DNA of 31,091 bases, from the NCBI GenBank assembly GCA_964511535.1, contig CAZEFW010000109.1, positions 1 through 31,091 of the forward strand. Direction: 5' to 3'. Positions 22,330 through 29,566 of this stretch are shown here, one piece after another (the first letter of the stretch is position 1; every line of letters starts with the position of its first letter). The notes beneath the pieces are model-generated. The model ran no database searches and was not told where the DNA came from. It saw only the letters and a list, made by a program, of their open reading frames with translations. Source of the DNA: CAZCFB01 sp964511535 (GTDB taxonomy: Bacteria > Myxococcota_A > Polyangia > GCA-2747355 > CAZCFB01). Made by a program: the position numbers and the translations under genes.

Positions 22330-24129
22330 CTATTTGGTGTACCGCCGATAGGCAGCAACCACCGTGTGCCCTGGTTTGACCTTGATCGCGTTGAAAGTCA
22401 GCGAGTTGTTGGCGGCGGTGTACATGAACCCCTTGAGCCGGCTGCGCTGGAGGGCCACGGTCTGAACATCCACGGTCAGGGTCGAGCTGATGGGGACGAA
22501 CTTCAGAACCCGCGGCGAGGCCGATGCGCTGACGCTGTTGATGATCAGCTGGAGGGTGGGCCCCAGGTTTTTCTGACAGATGTCGCCCATCTGTCCGGAC
22601 GTGGCCTTCACCAGCTCGGCGTAGCCGTGGGGCAGCTCTGCCTTGCAGCTGTTCTTGCACAGCCCGCCCAGCATATGCACCGTGGCGGTGCCGCCGGCCA
22701 CCTTCTTGCCCATCACCAGGTCGAGCAGCGGCTTGATATGCTGGTTTACCTTTTTCTGCTTCTCCGCCGACAGCTGGCAGGCTGTGCCGCGGTAGTCCGT
22801 GTAGTCCAGAAAGCCGTCCTTGCCCTGGAAATACCCGCCAGGCTTGAGCTCCTGCGGGGTCTCGTCGGTGGCGATGATCACCGCCAGGTGCGCGCCCTTT
22901 CGGATCTTGCTCGGGTCATTTTCCTTGCGCGGCAGGTGCCCAAGGATCGCCTCGTACGCCCCAGTGAGCACGAACTCCTTGCCCCCCTCGTAGTAGGGCG
23001 GGTTCAGGATGCAGGACTCGAAGATCCCCTTTTCCCCCGGCTTGAGGAAGCGGTCATCGCCGCCGTCGTGGTACTTGTCGGCGATGTTCAGGTGCGAGCA
23101 GAACTTGCCTGGCGTGACACCCGGGCCCGGAGCCTTGACCCCGGTGATCCCCATCCTGAAGTCGAGGCCGGCGGCCTTGGCCTTGGAGAAGAAGGTCAGC
23201 GCGTTCTTGGCGATGTCTGCCCTGTTGTCGTTCATGGAGCCGGACTCGTCCATGACCCAGATGATGTCGGCCTCGGGCCGCTTTGCGATGGGGCCCACAT
23301 CGCAGTAGAAGCCGTCCTTGTAGGCGTAGGGGGCCATGGCTGTACCGTTGCTCAGGTCCTCTGCATCCAGGAAGGCGGTGTGGGCGTCGGATTGAAACAG
23401 ATCCCGGTCCACCACCGCCGCGCTGAGCAGGAACTGGCCCTGGCGCGCCTCCATGGTGGCGCGCACCAGGACGGCCGTGCTCTGGGACTCGTAGAGGAAC
23501 GGCAGGTCCTTGAGCTGGGAGTAGGGCCGATTGAGGGCGGAGGCGAGCACGAAGTTGCGCAGGGCCGAGGGCGCCAGCGGGATGTTGGTCTCCACCAGCC
23601 AGACCGCCTCCTTGATGTCGGGGTAGCCTTCCTGGCTCTTGCCCACGGCGCCGGAGCCTCGCACGGTGAGCTTGCCCAGGTTGCCCACCACCAGGTCGTT
23701 GGCCAGCTTGACCCGCAGCAGCTCGAGCCGCGCCTGGGCGTCCATGGCGTAGCCGCCGGACGGGAAAGACACGGCCATGCCCGCCACCTTGCCCAGCTGA
23801 ACCGCGGCCGCGGATTCGATCAGGTTGGGCTTCTGGATCCGGATCCATTGCACCTTGCTGCGCGGGGGCAGGACCAGGGCGATGGTCTTGGAGGGATCAT
23901 CGTGGCGCACCGCGCCGAGGGTCGGCGCCCGGCAGGGCGTGCCGCCGTCCAGGGGCACCACCACGTCGGGCAGCACCGTGGCGTCACCCACGTCGGGCAC
24001 GCCGGCGTCACCGGCAGGGATGAAGTAATCGGGCTGGAACCCCGCCTCGTCCCCAATGACGGGGTAGCGGTGGTCACAGGCCATGGTCAGGGGGACGAGC
24101 AGCAGCGCCCGCAGCAGGTGGTTGCGCAT
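22330..24129 (-). CDS. VWA-domain lipoprotein
   Basis: This protein has 599 residues from ATG 24129. The signal ends LTMAC with Cys18 as lipid site, followed by an Asp/Gly/Pro-rich linker (about 19-65) common in myxobacterial surface lipoproteins. Residues 80-285 form an unrecognised domain. The VWA domain starts near 286 with IIWVMDESGSMN; D294, S296 and S298 form the metal-ion-dependent adhesion site. ATDETPQE near 430 may give a further metal ligand. The end (about 535-599) looks like a beta-sandwich. A ligand-binding role outside the cell is likely. It is followed on the same strand by the small protein gene after 108 bases, and preceded by the adenosyltransferase gene. Confidence 0.8.
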   Translation of the reverse strand: MRNHLLRALLLVPLTMACDHRYPVIGDEAGFQPDYFIPAGDAGVPDVGDATVLPDVVVPLDGGTPCRAPTLGAVRHDDPSKTIALVLPPRSKVQWIRIQKPNLIESAAAVQLGKVAGMAVSFPSGGYAMDAQARLELLRVKLANDLVVGNLGKLTVRGSGAVGKSQEGYPDIKEAVWLVETNIPLAPSALRNFVLASALNRPYSQLKDLPFLYESQSTAVLVRATMEARQGQFLLSAAVVDRDLFQSDAHTAFLDAEDLSNGTAMAPYAYKDGFYCDVGPIAKRPEADIIWVMDESGSMNDNRADIAKNALTFFSKAKAAGLDFRMGITGVKAPGPGVTPGKFCSHLNIADKYHDGGDDRFLKPGEKGIFESCILNPPYYEGGKEFVLTGAYEAILGHLPRKENDPSKIRKGAHLAVIIATDETPQELKPGGYFQGKDGFLDYTDYRGTACQLSAEKQKKVNQHIKPLLDLVMGKKVAGGTATVHMLGGLCKNSCKAELPHGYAELVKATSGQMGDICQKNLGPTLQLIINSVSASASPRVLKFVPISSTLTVDVQTVALQRSRLKGFMYTAANNSLTFNAIKVKPGHTVVAAYRRYTK

Positions 24130-24204
24130 CGGGTCCGGAGCCTCCAGTAGCTCTACCAGTACAGTCTACCAAACAGGACGCGGCGTGATCCTATTCCCCT
24201 GCGC

Positions 24205-24777
24205 CTAAAGCTGTGGCGGCTGCTGCTCCCGATTCCAGGACGTATCCTCGACCCCTGCCTCGTGGTTGGCAAACCGGGCGGCCGCGAACAGGAAGTCGGA
24301 CGCGCGGTTGACGAACTTGAGCACCAGCGGGTCGATGCCCTCATCGTGCAGGGCCACCAGCCGGCGTTCGGCGCGTCGGCACACCGTCCGCGCCACGTGC
24401 AGCATGCCCGCCGCGGGCGCGCCACCGGGCAGCACGAAGGCGGTCAGCGGCCCCGTGGCCGTCTCGAAGCGGTCGATGCCGCGCTCCAGCCAGGCGATGT
24501 CGTCCGGGGTCACGGTGGGGGGCTCATACTTGCCGCCCGGGGGCATGGCCAGGTTGGAGCTGCAGTTGTACAGCCGATCCTGCAGGAACCCGAGGCAACG
24601 CTGCAGCAGCTGCGATTCTGCGGCGCCGGCCATGGCGCGCGCCGCGCCGACCCACGAGTTGGCCTCATCGATAGTCCCGTACGCCTCCACCCGGGCCGCG
24701 TCCTTGGGCACCTTGGTCCCGTCAGCCAGGGAGGTCTGCCCCTTGTCCCCCTGCCGCGTATAAATGTTGGATCCCAT
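24205..24777 (-). CDS. Cob(I)alamin adenosyltransferase, PduO/MMAB type
   Basis: This enzyme transfers the adenosyl group of ATP to cob(I)alamin to make adenosylcobalamin, the cofactor of methylmalonyl-CoA mutase and related enzymes. It has 190 residues, normal for the family. The ATP-binding signature IYTRQGDKGQTSL is at residues 5-17, and the family's conserved blocks VEAYGTIDEANSWVG, VCRRAERRL and FVNRASDFLFAAARFAN follow. The start ATG 24777 has AAAGG six bases before it; the frame continues upstream without further family features. Neighbouring acyl-CoA genes fit a link to propionate or branched acyl-CoA breakdown, but no mutase gene is visible in the window. Confidence 0.92.
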   Translation of the reverse strand: MGSNIYTRQGDKGQTSLADGTKVPKDAARVEAYGTIDEANSWVGAARAMAGAAESQLLQRCLGFLQDRLYNCSSNLAMPPGGKYEPPTVTPDDIAWLERGIDRFETATGPLTAFVLPGGAPAAGMLHVARTVCRRAERRLVALHDEGIDPLVLKFVNRASDFLFAAARFANHEAGVEDTSWNREQQPPQL

Positions 24778-25194
24778 GTGTAACCTTTTTCGAACTGGCG
24801 AGTCTGTGAGGCAGAGTTTGGCTGACGGTTCCAGGGCTCGCAACCGTTAACGAAAGATCGGAAAAATCCCTTGCGCGGGAACTTTCCGTGGATCAAGAAA
24901 ATGTACACTTTGATGGTGAACAAACAGGAGTAAGTCGCCCATGAGGCTGGTCAAAATCAAAAAGATTACGGCTCGCAGGGAGTGGGGCTGCCCCAGAACC
25001 AAGAGCAGGTCCAACTGGTGCCACGCCTGGTGTGCTCCGAGGCAGGACGGCTCAGGGGACTGTGGCCGCGTCGCCCCCCACGGAATAGTGGGGCGTACCC
25101 AGGCGGCCATTCTGAACCACAAGCAGAGGACTGCTGTATAATCCGCTCCCGTTGAATTAGTCGAACAACCCAAAACAGATCTGAGGAGAAGACA
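24778..25194. other. Gap with no recognised gene; one small frame
   Basis: This 417-base gap lies between two divergent genes. A plus-strand frame at 24941-25141 (66 codons, ATG preceded by AGGAG at about ten bases) encodes a basic Cys/Trp-containing peptide beginning MRLVKIKKITARREWG that I do not recognise. The GC-rich part has GGGG-CTG-CCCC near 24985-24995 and a CCCCAC/GTGGGG stem near 25074-25092, so a structured RNA or leader is as likely as a peptide. No tRNA, riboswitch or 6S signature could be confirmed. Confidence 0.4.
25137..25142 (+). promoter_or_regulatory. Consensus -10 box upstream of sod
   Basis: A perfect TATAAT lies 52 bases before the superoxide dismutase start codon. No good -35 box is present at 16-18 bases; the best partial match (TTCTGA at 25110) is 21 bases away. 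Weak -35 boxes often mean an activator is needed. Confidence 0.45.
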
Positions 25195-25770
25195 ATGGCC
25201 TTCGAGTTGCCGCCGCTGCCGTACGACAAGAACGCGCTGGAGCCCACAATTTCTGCCGAGACCATCGACTACCACCATGGCAAGCATCATCAGGCCTACG
25301 TCACCAACCTGAACAACCTGGTGGCCGGGACCGCGCTGGAAGGCAAGTCGCTGGACGAGCTGGTCACCTCCACCGATGGAGGCGTGTTCAACAACGCCGC
25401 CCAGGTCTGGAACCACACCTTCTACTGGAACAGCATGAGCCCCAACGGCGGCGGTGAGCCCACCGGCGCCACGGCGGACGCCATCAACGCCGCCTTCGGC
25501 TCCTTCGACGCCTTCAAGGAGCAGTTCAACAAGGCCGCGGCCACCCACTTCGGCTCCGGCTGGGCCTGGCTGGTCAAGGACGGCGAAGGCAAGCTGTCGG
25601 TGGTCTCCACGGCCAACGCCGGCAACCCGCTGACCGACGGCCTGACGCCGGTGCTCACCTGCGATGTCTGGGAGCACGCCTACTACATCGACTACCGCAA
25701 CGCGCGGCCCGCTTACCTGGAGAGCTTCTGGAAGCTCGTTAACTGGGACTTCGTGGCGGGCAACCTGTAG
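25195..25770 (+). CDS. sodB: Superoxide dismutase, iron type
   Basis: This enzyme converts superoxide to oxygen and hydrogen peroxide, probably in the cytoplasm because no signal peptide is present. It has 191 residues, normal for the Fe/Mn family. The metal ligands are H27, H74 (VWNHTFYW), D157 and H161 (DVWEHAYY). Gln70 in NAAQVWNH and the overall pattern AFELPPLPYDKNALEP favour the iron type over manganese. The start follows GAGGAG by six bases. It converges with a rubredoxin gene only 7 bases beyond its stop codon, a neighbour that may also act in oxygen defence. Confidence 0.96.
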   Translation: MAFELPPLPYDKNALEPTISAETIDYHHGKHHQAYVTNLNNLVAGTALEGKSLDELVTSTDGGVFNNAAQVWNHTFYWNSMSPNGGGEPTGATADAINAAFGSFDAFKEQFNKAAATHFGSGWAWLVKDGEGKLSVVSTANAGNPLTDGLTPVLTCDVWEHAYYIDYRNARPAYLESFWKLVNWDFVAGNL

Positions 25771-25777
25771 CGACCCC

Positions 25778-25954
25778 TCAAACCGGGTCGAACTCGTCCT
25801 TGCCGATGTAGCAGATGGGGCAGACCCAGTCCTCTGGAATATCCTCGAACGCGGTCCCCGGGGGCACTCCGTTGTCCGGATCCCCCACCTCTGGATCATA
25901 TTCGTAACCACATCCGGTGCAGACGTACTTGGCGTTCTTGTCCTCGGCGCTCAT
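25778..25954 (-). CDS. Rubredoxin
   Basis: A 58-residue frame, too short for many gene finders, encodes a classic rubredoxin, a small one-iron electron carrier. The four Cys ligands form the two usual knuckles: Y-VCTGCGY at residues 11-17 and VCPICY at 44-49. The conserved core EYDPEVGDPDNGVPPGT and FEDIPEDWVCP is complete. It starts at ATG 25954 (MSAEDKNAKY) with only a weak ribosome site, and its stop lies 7 bases from the sod stop on the other strand. Rubredoxins commonly pass electrons to oxygen- or superoxide-reducing enzymes or alkane hydroxylases; no such partner is in the window. Confidence 0.95.
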   Translation of the reverse strand: MSAEDKNAKYVCTGCGYEYDPEVGDPDNGVPPGTAFEDIPEDWVCPICYIGKDEFDPV

Positions 25955-26004
25955 GTTGCCGAACCTAGATGAGTCTGCCGCCTGCCGTCAACACCCCAGA
26001 TTCT

Positions 26005-26047
26005 AAAATGTCAAGTGGGGGGGTCTGACCCCCCTACTTGACATTTT
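26005..26047. repeat. Long near-perfect palindrome in the rubredoxin-acyl-CoA dehydrogenase gap
   Basis: Left arm AAAATGTCAAGT plus seven G pairs with six C, one T and ACTTGACATTTT. This makes a 19-bp stem with one G-T wobble and a five-base TCTGA loop. It lies between two divergently transcribed genes, so it is not in the right place to end either. The form is that of a REP-like or small palindromic mobile element; no second copy is in this window. Confidence 0.75.
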
Positions 26048-26077
26048 GTTGGGGGTGAGGTGGGTGGTGGGGCGCCC

Positions 26078-26106
26078 TTGACGCGTTGCGTAATCCGCAC
26101 TAATCT
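26078..26106 (+). promoter_or_regulatory. Sigma70 promoter for the acyl-CoA dehydrogenase gene
   Basis: TTGACG (26078-26083, five of six matches) and TAATCT (26101-26106, four of six matches) are separated by exactly 17 bases. Transcription would start near 26113, about 58 bases before the ATG at 26171. Confidence 0.65.
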
Positions 26107-26125
26107 CTCACAGTGTTCACGGTGA

Positions 26126-26137
26126 CTGACCGGTCAG
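26126..26137. promoter_or_regulatory. Palindromic operator, TetR-family type
   Basis: CTGACCGGTCAG is a perfect 12-base palindrome about 13-24 bases after the predicted transcription start, a place where a bound repressor would block RNA polymerase. A half-copy (CCCGGTC) follows at 26144-26150. TetR-family regulators often control acyl-CoA dehydrogenase genes through sites of this kind; no regulator gene is present here. Confidence 0.45.
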
Positions 26138-26170
26138 GTTCTGCCCGGTCGAGAGGCCAAGGAGAGGCGC

Positions 26171-28072
26171 ATGTCGAGCAATTATTACAATGATAACGAA
26201 GATCTCCGTTTCTACATCGAGCGGGCGTTCGACTGGTCGGAGATCGTGGCGCTTTACGAGCGGGGCTATACGGACAAGGAGGGGTTTCGCGACGAGGCCG
26301 AGGCGCTGGAGTTCTATCGCGACATCCTGGACAACGTGGGCAAGTACTTCGCATCCGAGGTGGCGCCCAACGCCATGAGCAACGACCACGCCGGGCCCTT
26401 CATGGAGGACGGCGAGGTGAAGGTGCCCGAGGAGCTGGAGGCCATCTTCGACGGTTTCTCGGAGATGGGGCTGTACGCTCTGAACATCCCGCGGGAGCTG
26501 GGCGGCTTCAACGCACCCATGGTGCTCTACTTCGCCATCTCGGAGATGCTCTCCCGGGCGGACATCTCGCTGGTGGGCCACTACGGCTTCCACGGCGGCA
26601 TCGCCATGAGCTTGCTGTTCTACTCCCTGACCGAGGGCTCCTACGAGCACAACAAGGGCGTGCTGCTCAAGACCCGCTTCGACGACGCCATCGCCGAGAT
26701 CGCGGCCGGCGAAAACTTCGGCTGCATGGTGCTCACCGAGTCGGACGCGGGCAGCGACCTGGCGGCCCTGCGCGCCAAGGCGGTGCAGCAGGAGGACGGC
26801 ACCTGGCGCCTGAGCGGCCAGAAGATCTTCATCACCGCGGGCCACGGCCAGCACCAGCTGGTCATCGCCAAGACCGAGGACACCGGCGACGGGCTCAAGG
26901 ACATCTCGCTGTTCCTTGTGCCGCGGCAGATCGAGAACGAGGACGGCGAGCTGGTGGACAACGTGGTGGTGGAGCGCCTGGAGGAGAAGCTGGGCATCCA
27001 CGCCTCGGTGACCTGCACCCTGGCCTACGACGACTCGGTGGCGGAGCTGGTGGGCGAGCGCGGCCAGGGCTTCAAGCTGATGCTGATGCTGATGAACAAC
27101 GCCCGCCTCGGGGTGAGCTTCGAGGGGATCGGCCTGATCGAGTCGGCTTATCGCCTGGCCGTGGAGTACGCCGCCGAGCGCAAGTCCATGGGCAAGACCA
27201 TCGATCGCCACGAGATGATCGCCGACTACCTGGAGAAGATGGACGTGGGCCTGCGCGGCCTGCGCGCCATGGCCTTCGACGCCGTGCGCGCGGTGGAGCT
27301 CTCCAGCCGGCTGGAGGTGCAGCTCAAGCTCGACCCGCCGGCCGATAAGGCGGAGCGCAAGCAGATGGAGCGGCGCATGAAGAAGTTCCAGCGCCGCGCG
27401 CGGGACCTGACCCCGCTGCTCAAGTACCTGGCCAGCGAAAAGGCGGTGGAGTACTCCCAGCTCTCCATGCAGATCCACGGCGGCGTGGGCTACACCAAGG
27501 AGTACGAGATCGAGAAGCTGGTGCGGGATGCGCTGGTGCTCCCGATCTACGAGGGCACCAGCCAGATTCAGTCGCTGATGGCGCTCAAGGACAGCCTCGG
27601 CAACGCCCTTAAGGATCCTGCCGGGTTCCTGCGGCGCTCGGCCGCGGCGCGGGTGGCCAGCCTCTCCGCGCGGGAGCCCATGGATCGTCAGATCGGCAAG
27701 CTGGAGAGCATGGCCTACGGCTCCATGCAGCACATCATCACCAAGATCGCCCGGGGTAAGTGGCAGCGGGTCAGCCGGCGCAAGATCACCGAGTGGAGCA
27801 ACGCGTTCCTCAAGGAGTGGGATCCCAAGCGGGACTTCAGCTTCGGCATGCTGCACGCCGAGCGACTGTGCCGCCTGCTGGCCGAGGTCGAGATCTGCAA
27901 GATCCTGGTGGACCAGGCGCGGCGCTACCCGGAGCGCCAGGCGCTGGCCGAGGCGTACCTGGAGCGCGCCACCCCGGAGGTGGCCTACCTTCACGACCAG
28001 ATCATGAACACCGGGGACCGGCTGCTGGAGAAGCTGCAGCAGGAGGACGTCGCGGCCGAGGAGAGCGCCTGA
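26171..28072 (+). CDS. Acyl-CoA dehydrogenase, long (about 630-residue) type
   Basis: This FAD enzyme puts a double bond at the alpha-beta position of an acyl-CoA, the first step of beta-oxidation-type pathways. It has 633 residues, longer than the usual 380-residue family and closer to the AcdA/DmdC-like group. Signature blocks are CMVLTESDAGSDLAAL near 185-200, GQKIFITAGHG near 216-226, RLGVSFEGIG near 312 and IHGGVGYTKEYEIEKLVRD near 435. E461 in LPIYEGTSQIQ is the catalytic base. A charged helical insert (about 388-412) and a 150-residue C-terminal extension are present. The start follows GGAG by seven bases. The substrate is not evident. Confidence 0.93.
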   Translation: MSSNYYNDNEDLRFYIERAFDWSEIVALYERGYTDKEGFRDEAEALEFYRDILDNVGKYFASEVAPNAMSNDHAGPFMEDGEVKVPEELEAIFDGFSEMGLYALNIPRELGGFNAPMVLYFAISEMLSRADISLVGHYGFHGGIAMSLLFYSLTEGSYEHNKGVLLKTRFDDAIAEIAAGENFGCMVLTESDAGSDLAALRAKAVQQEDGTWRLSGQKIFITAGHGQHQLVIAKTEDTGDGLKDISLFLVPRQIENEDGELVDNVVVERLEEKLGIHASVTCTLAYDDSVAELVGERGQGFKLMLMLMNNARLGVSFEGIGLIESAYRLAVEYAAERKSMGKTIDRHEMIADYLEKMDVGLRGLRAMAFDAVRAVELSSRLEVQLKLDPPADKAERKQMERRMKKFQRRARDLTPLLKYLASEKAVEYSQLSMQIHGGVGYTKEYEIEKLVRDALVLPIYEGTSQIQSLMALKDSLGNALKDPAGFLRRSAAARVASLSAREPMDRQIGKLESMAYGSMQHIITKIARGKWQRVSRRKITEWSNAFLKEWDPKRDFSFGMLHAERLCRLLAEVEICKILVDQARRYPERQALAEAYLERATPEVAYLHDQIMNTGDRLLEKLQQEDVAAEESA

Positions 28073-28092
28073 GCCAGGCCGCCGGGGGGGGC

Positions 28093-29202
28093 CTACGGTA
28101 CGGGGGTCGCCTGGCCGTAGGTTGCAATATAGGTGTGGCCGCTCTTGCCGCCGCAGACATCCAGCCCATCCACGTCGTAGCCGTCGCCCCAGTATCCCTG
28201 TCCGTGCCCGGAGGCGTCCATCAGCTTGACGTAGCGGAACCAGCCGGTGACCGCGAAGGCGCTGTCCCGGCACCCGGAGCCGAGGTAGGTCCACTTCTTG
28301 CCGTTCTTGCTCACGTACGCCTCGACCTTCTCGGGGTACTTGGCGCAGGGCCAGCTCTTGTTGTTGTGGTCGCCCCAGGAGGTCTCGATGACCCACAGCT
28401 GCTTCGGCTTGACCGGGCCGCCCCAGTCCAGGACCAGCTCGCCGCCCTTGCCGAGAGAGACGAAGTTGACCGTGTTGTCCACCGGACTGGACAGCCCCCA
28501 GTTATGCCGGGGAAGGCCCAGCGCCTCGTCGGGTTCCTGGCGCACCGGCGAGACCTTGCCGCCGCCGCTGGTGGTCCCCACCTTGTAGGACAGCACCTTG
28601 GCCGGGTGGCAGGAGGTGAGGAACTTGCGGCCGCAGGTGCGCTTCCACTTGCCCTTGAAGGTGCCCTTGCCGTACTTGCCCCGCAGCTTGTCCTTGTGGG
28701 TCTTGCTGACCATGACCCCCTTGAACTTGCCCTTGCCCCAGGTCCCGTTCAGCAGCGCCACGAACTTGCCGGACTTGTCGATGGCCTTGCCGAAGAAGTA
28801 CCGCTTGCCCGAGCCGGTCTTGCCCCAGATTCCCGACAGAGCGCCCCGGACGCCGCCCTTGCGGCCGGTCCACTTGCCCATGAACAGGCCGAACGGCAGC
28901 CCGGGATGCAGCCGCTTCCACGTGCCCTTGACCTTGCCCCGCTTGCACTTCTTGCCCTTGGCGAAGGTGGATAGATCCGGCATCACCGCCGGAGACAGCT
29001 GGCTCGAATCGACGCCGTCGAGGTCCACCAGGTCGACCCCGGGCTGGCCGAAGTTGGGCAGCTCATCCTGCATGTCGAAGCCGCCGTTGGGCAGCTCCAG
29101 GGCCTGCTGCACCTGCTTGACGGTGTGGGTGTCATCGCCGCAGCCCAGGGGCAGGGCGGCCATGGTGAATATCGCAACGATGCATGTGGTTGTCCGGTTC
29201 AT
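28093..29202 (-). CDS. Basic Gly/Lys/Trp-repeat lipoprotein with discoidin-like C-terminal domain
   Basis: This protein has 369 residues from ATG 29202 (MNRTTTC), with GGAG eight bases upstream. The lipobox is LPLGC with Cys21. After an acidic linker, residues about 80-185 are strongly basic and contain recurring G-x-W/Y and GKGKFKG motifs (GKWTGRKGG, GIWGKTGSGK, GTWGKGKFKG, GKYGKGTFKGKW), probably beta-strand repeats. The C-terminal domain from about 215 (NFVSLGKGGELVLDWG, IETSWGDHNN, VEAYVSKNGKKWTYLG, FRYVKLMDASG, GYDVDGLDVCG) matches a galactose-binding-like fold found in many secreted bacterial proteins. A role in binding surface polymers is plausible. It converges on the acyl-CoA dehydrogenase gene with a 20-base gap. 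Confidence 0.78.
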   Translation of the reverse strand: MNRTTTCIVAIFTMAALPLGCGDDTHTVKQVQQALELPNGGFDMQDELPNFGQPGVDLVDLDGVDSSQLSPAVMPDLSTFAKGKKCKRGKVKGTWKRLHPGLPFGLFMGKWTGRKGGVRGALSGIWGKTGSGKRYFFGKAIDKSGKFVALLNGTWGKGKFKGVMVSKTHKDKLRGKYGKGTFKGKWKRTCGRKFLTSCHPAKVLSYKVGTTSGGGKVSPVRQEPDEALGLPRHNWGLSSPVDNTVNFVSLGKGGELVLDWGGPVKPKQLWVIETSWGDHNNKSWPCAKYPEKVEAYVSKNGKKWTYLGSGCRDSAFAVTGWFRYVKLMDASGHGQGYWGDGYDVDGLDVCGGKSGHTYIATYGQATPVP

Positions 29203-29253
29203 CTCATGCGCTCCGGGAAGATGGCTGGAGATCCCTTGCTTGAATGCCCACCG

Positions 29254-29282
29254 ATGATACACTTTTACAGTTTTGCAGTAAA
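29254..29282 (-). promoter_or_regulatory. Sigma70 promoter for the basic lipoprotein gene
   Basis: On the minus strand TTTACT (29282-29277) and TATCAT (29259-29254, five of six matches) are separated by 17 bases. Transcription would start near 29247, 45 bases before the ATG at 29202. Confidence 0.6.
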
Positions 29283-29414
29283 TGCTTAGGACGATAAGCG
29301 GCAGGTATCATTAATAAAAAATCTATTCGGCCTCATCGTGTCGCCTTGTGATGGGCCTGCTCTTCCGCGCGTTGTAAAAAGCAACAACTCCCCGCTGTAG
29401 TTGTCCTCCAGCCA

Positions 29415-29443
29415 TTGACTTGCCCCCTCTCCCTTAGTAAGTT
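29415..29443 (+). promoter_or_regulatory. Possible sigma70 promoter for the HMG-CoA synthase operon
   Basis: TTGACT (29415-29420) and TAAGTT (29438-29443) are 17 bases apart. The -35 box is good and the -10 box weak. Transcription would start near 29450, leaving a leader of about 117 bases. The 29283-29414 stretch between the two divergent promoters is AT-rich in part and holds no gene. Confidence 0.45.
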
Positions 29444-29465
29444 GCCGCCGAATTTAAGGTACTTA

Positions 29466-29495
29466 GCGCACCTCGGCTGATTAACTGAGGCGCGC
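29466..29495 (+). promoter_or_regulatory. Leader hairpin before HMG-CoA synthase
   Basis: GCGCACCTCGG and CTGAGGCGCGC pair as an 11-bp stem with one mismatch and one G-T pair around an 8-base loop. It falls about 16-45 bases into the predicted leader. There is no following T run, so attenuation is possible but not shown. Confidence 0.35.
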
Positions 29496-29566
29496 CTAAC
29501 CGAGAGTAAAACTGGGCAAAATGCCTGGAGAAAACGCCTGACCATACTGATGCAAAGGAGAAGAGC

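Noticed and set aside
22366..24150. Plus-strand open frame of 594 codons rich in His, Val, Gly and Leu.
   Set aside because: It is a shadow of the VWA lipoprotein on the other strand; no domain or signal is visible.
24847..25911. Minus-strand open frame of 354 codons across sod and its upstream gap.
   Set aside because: It overlaps both the superoxide dismutase and the rubredoxin, which are certain, and has no recognisable content.
26117..28396. Minus-strand open frame of 759 codons.
   Set aside because: It is antisense to the acyl-CoA dehydrogenase, which has all family motifs, a ribosome site and a promoter. High GC content leaves few stops in this frame.
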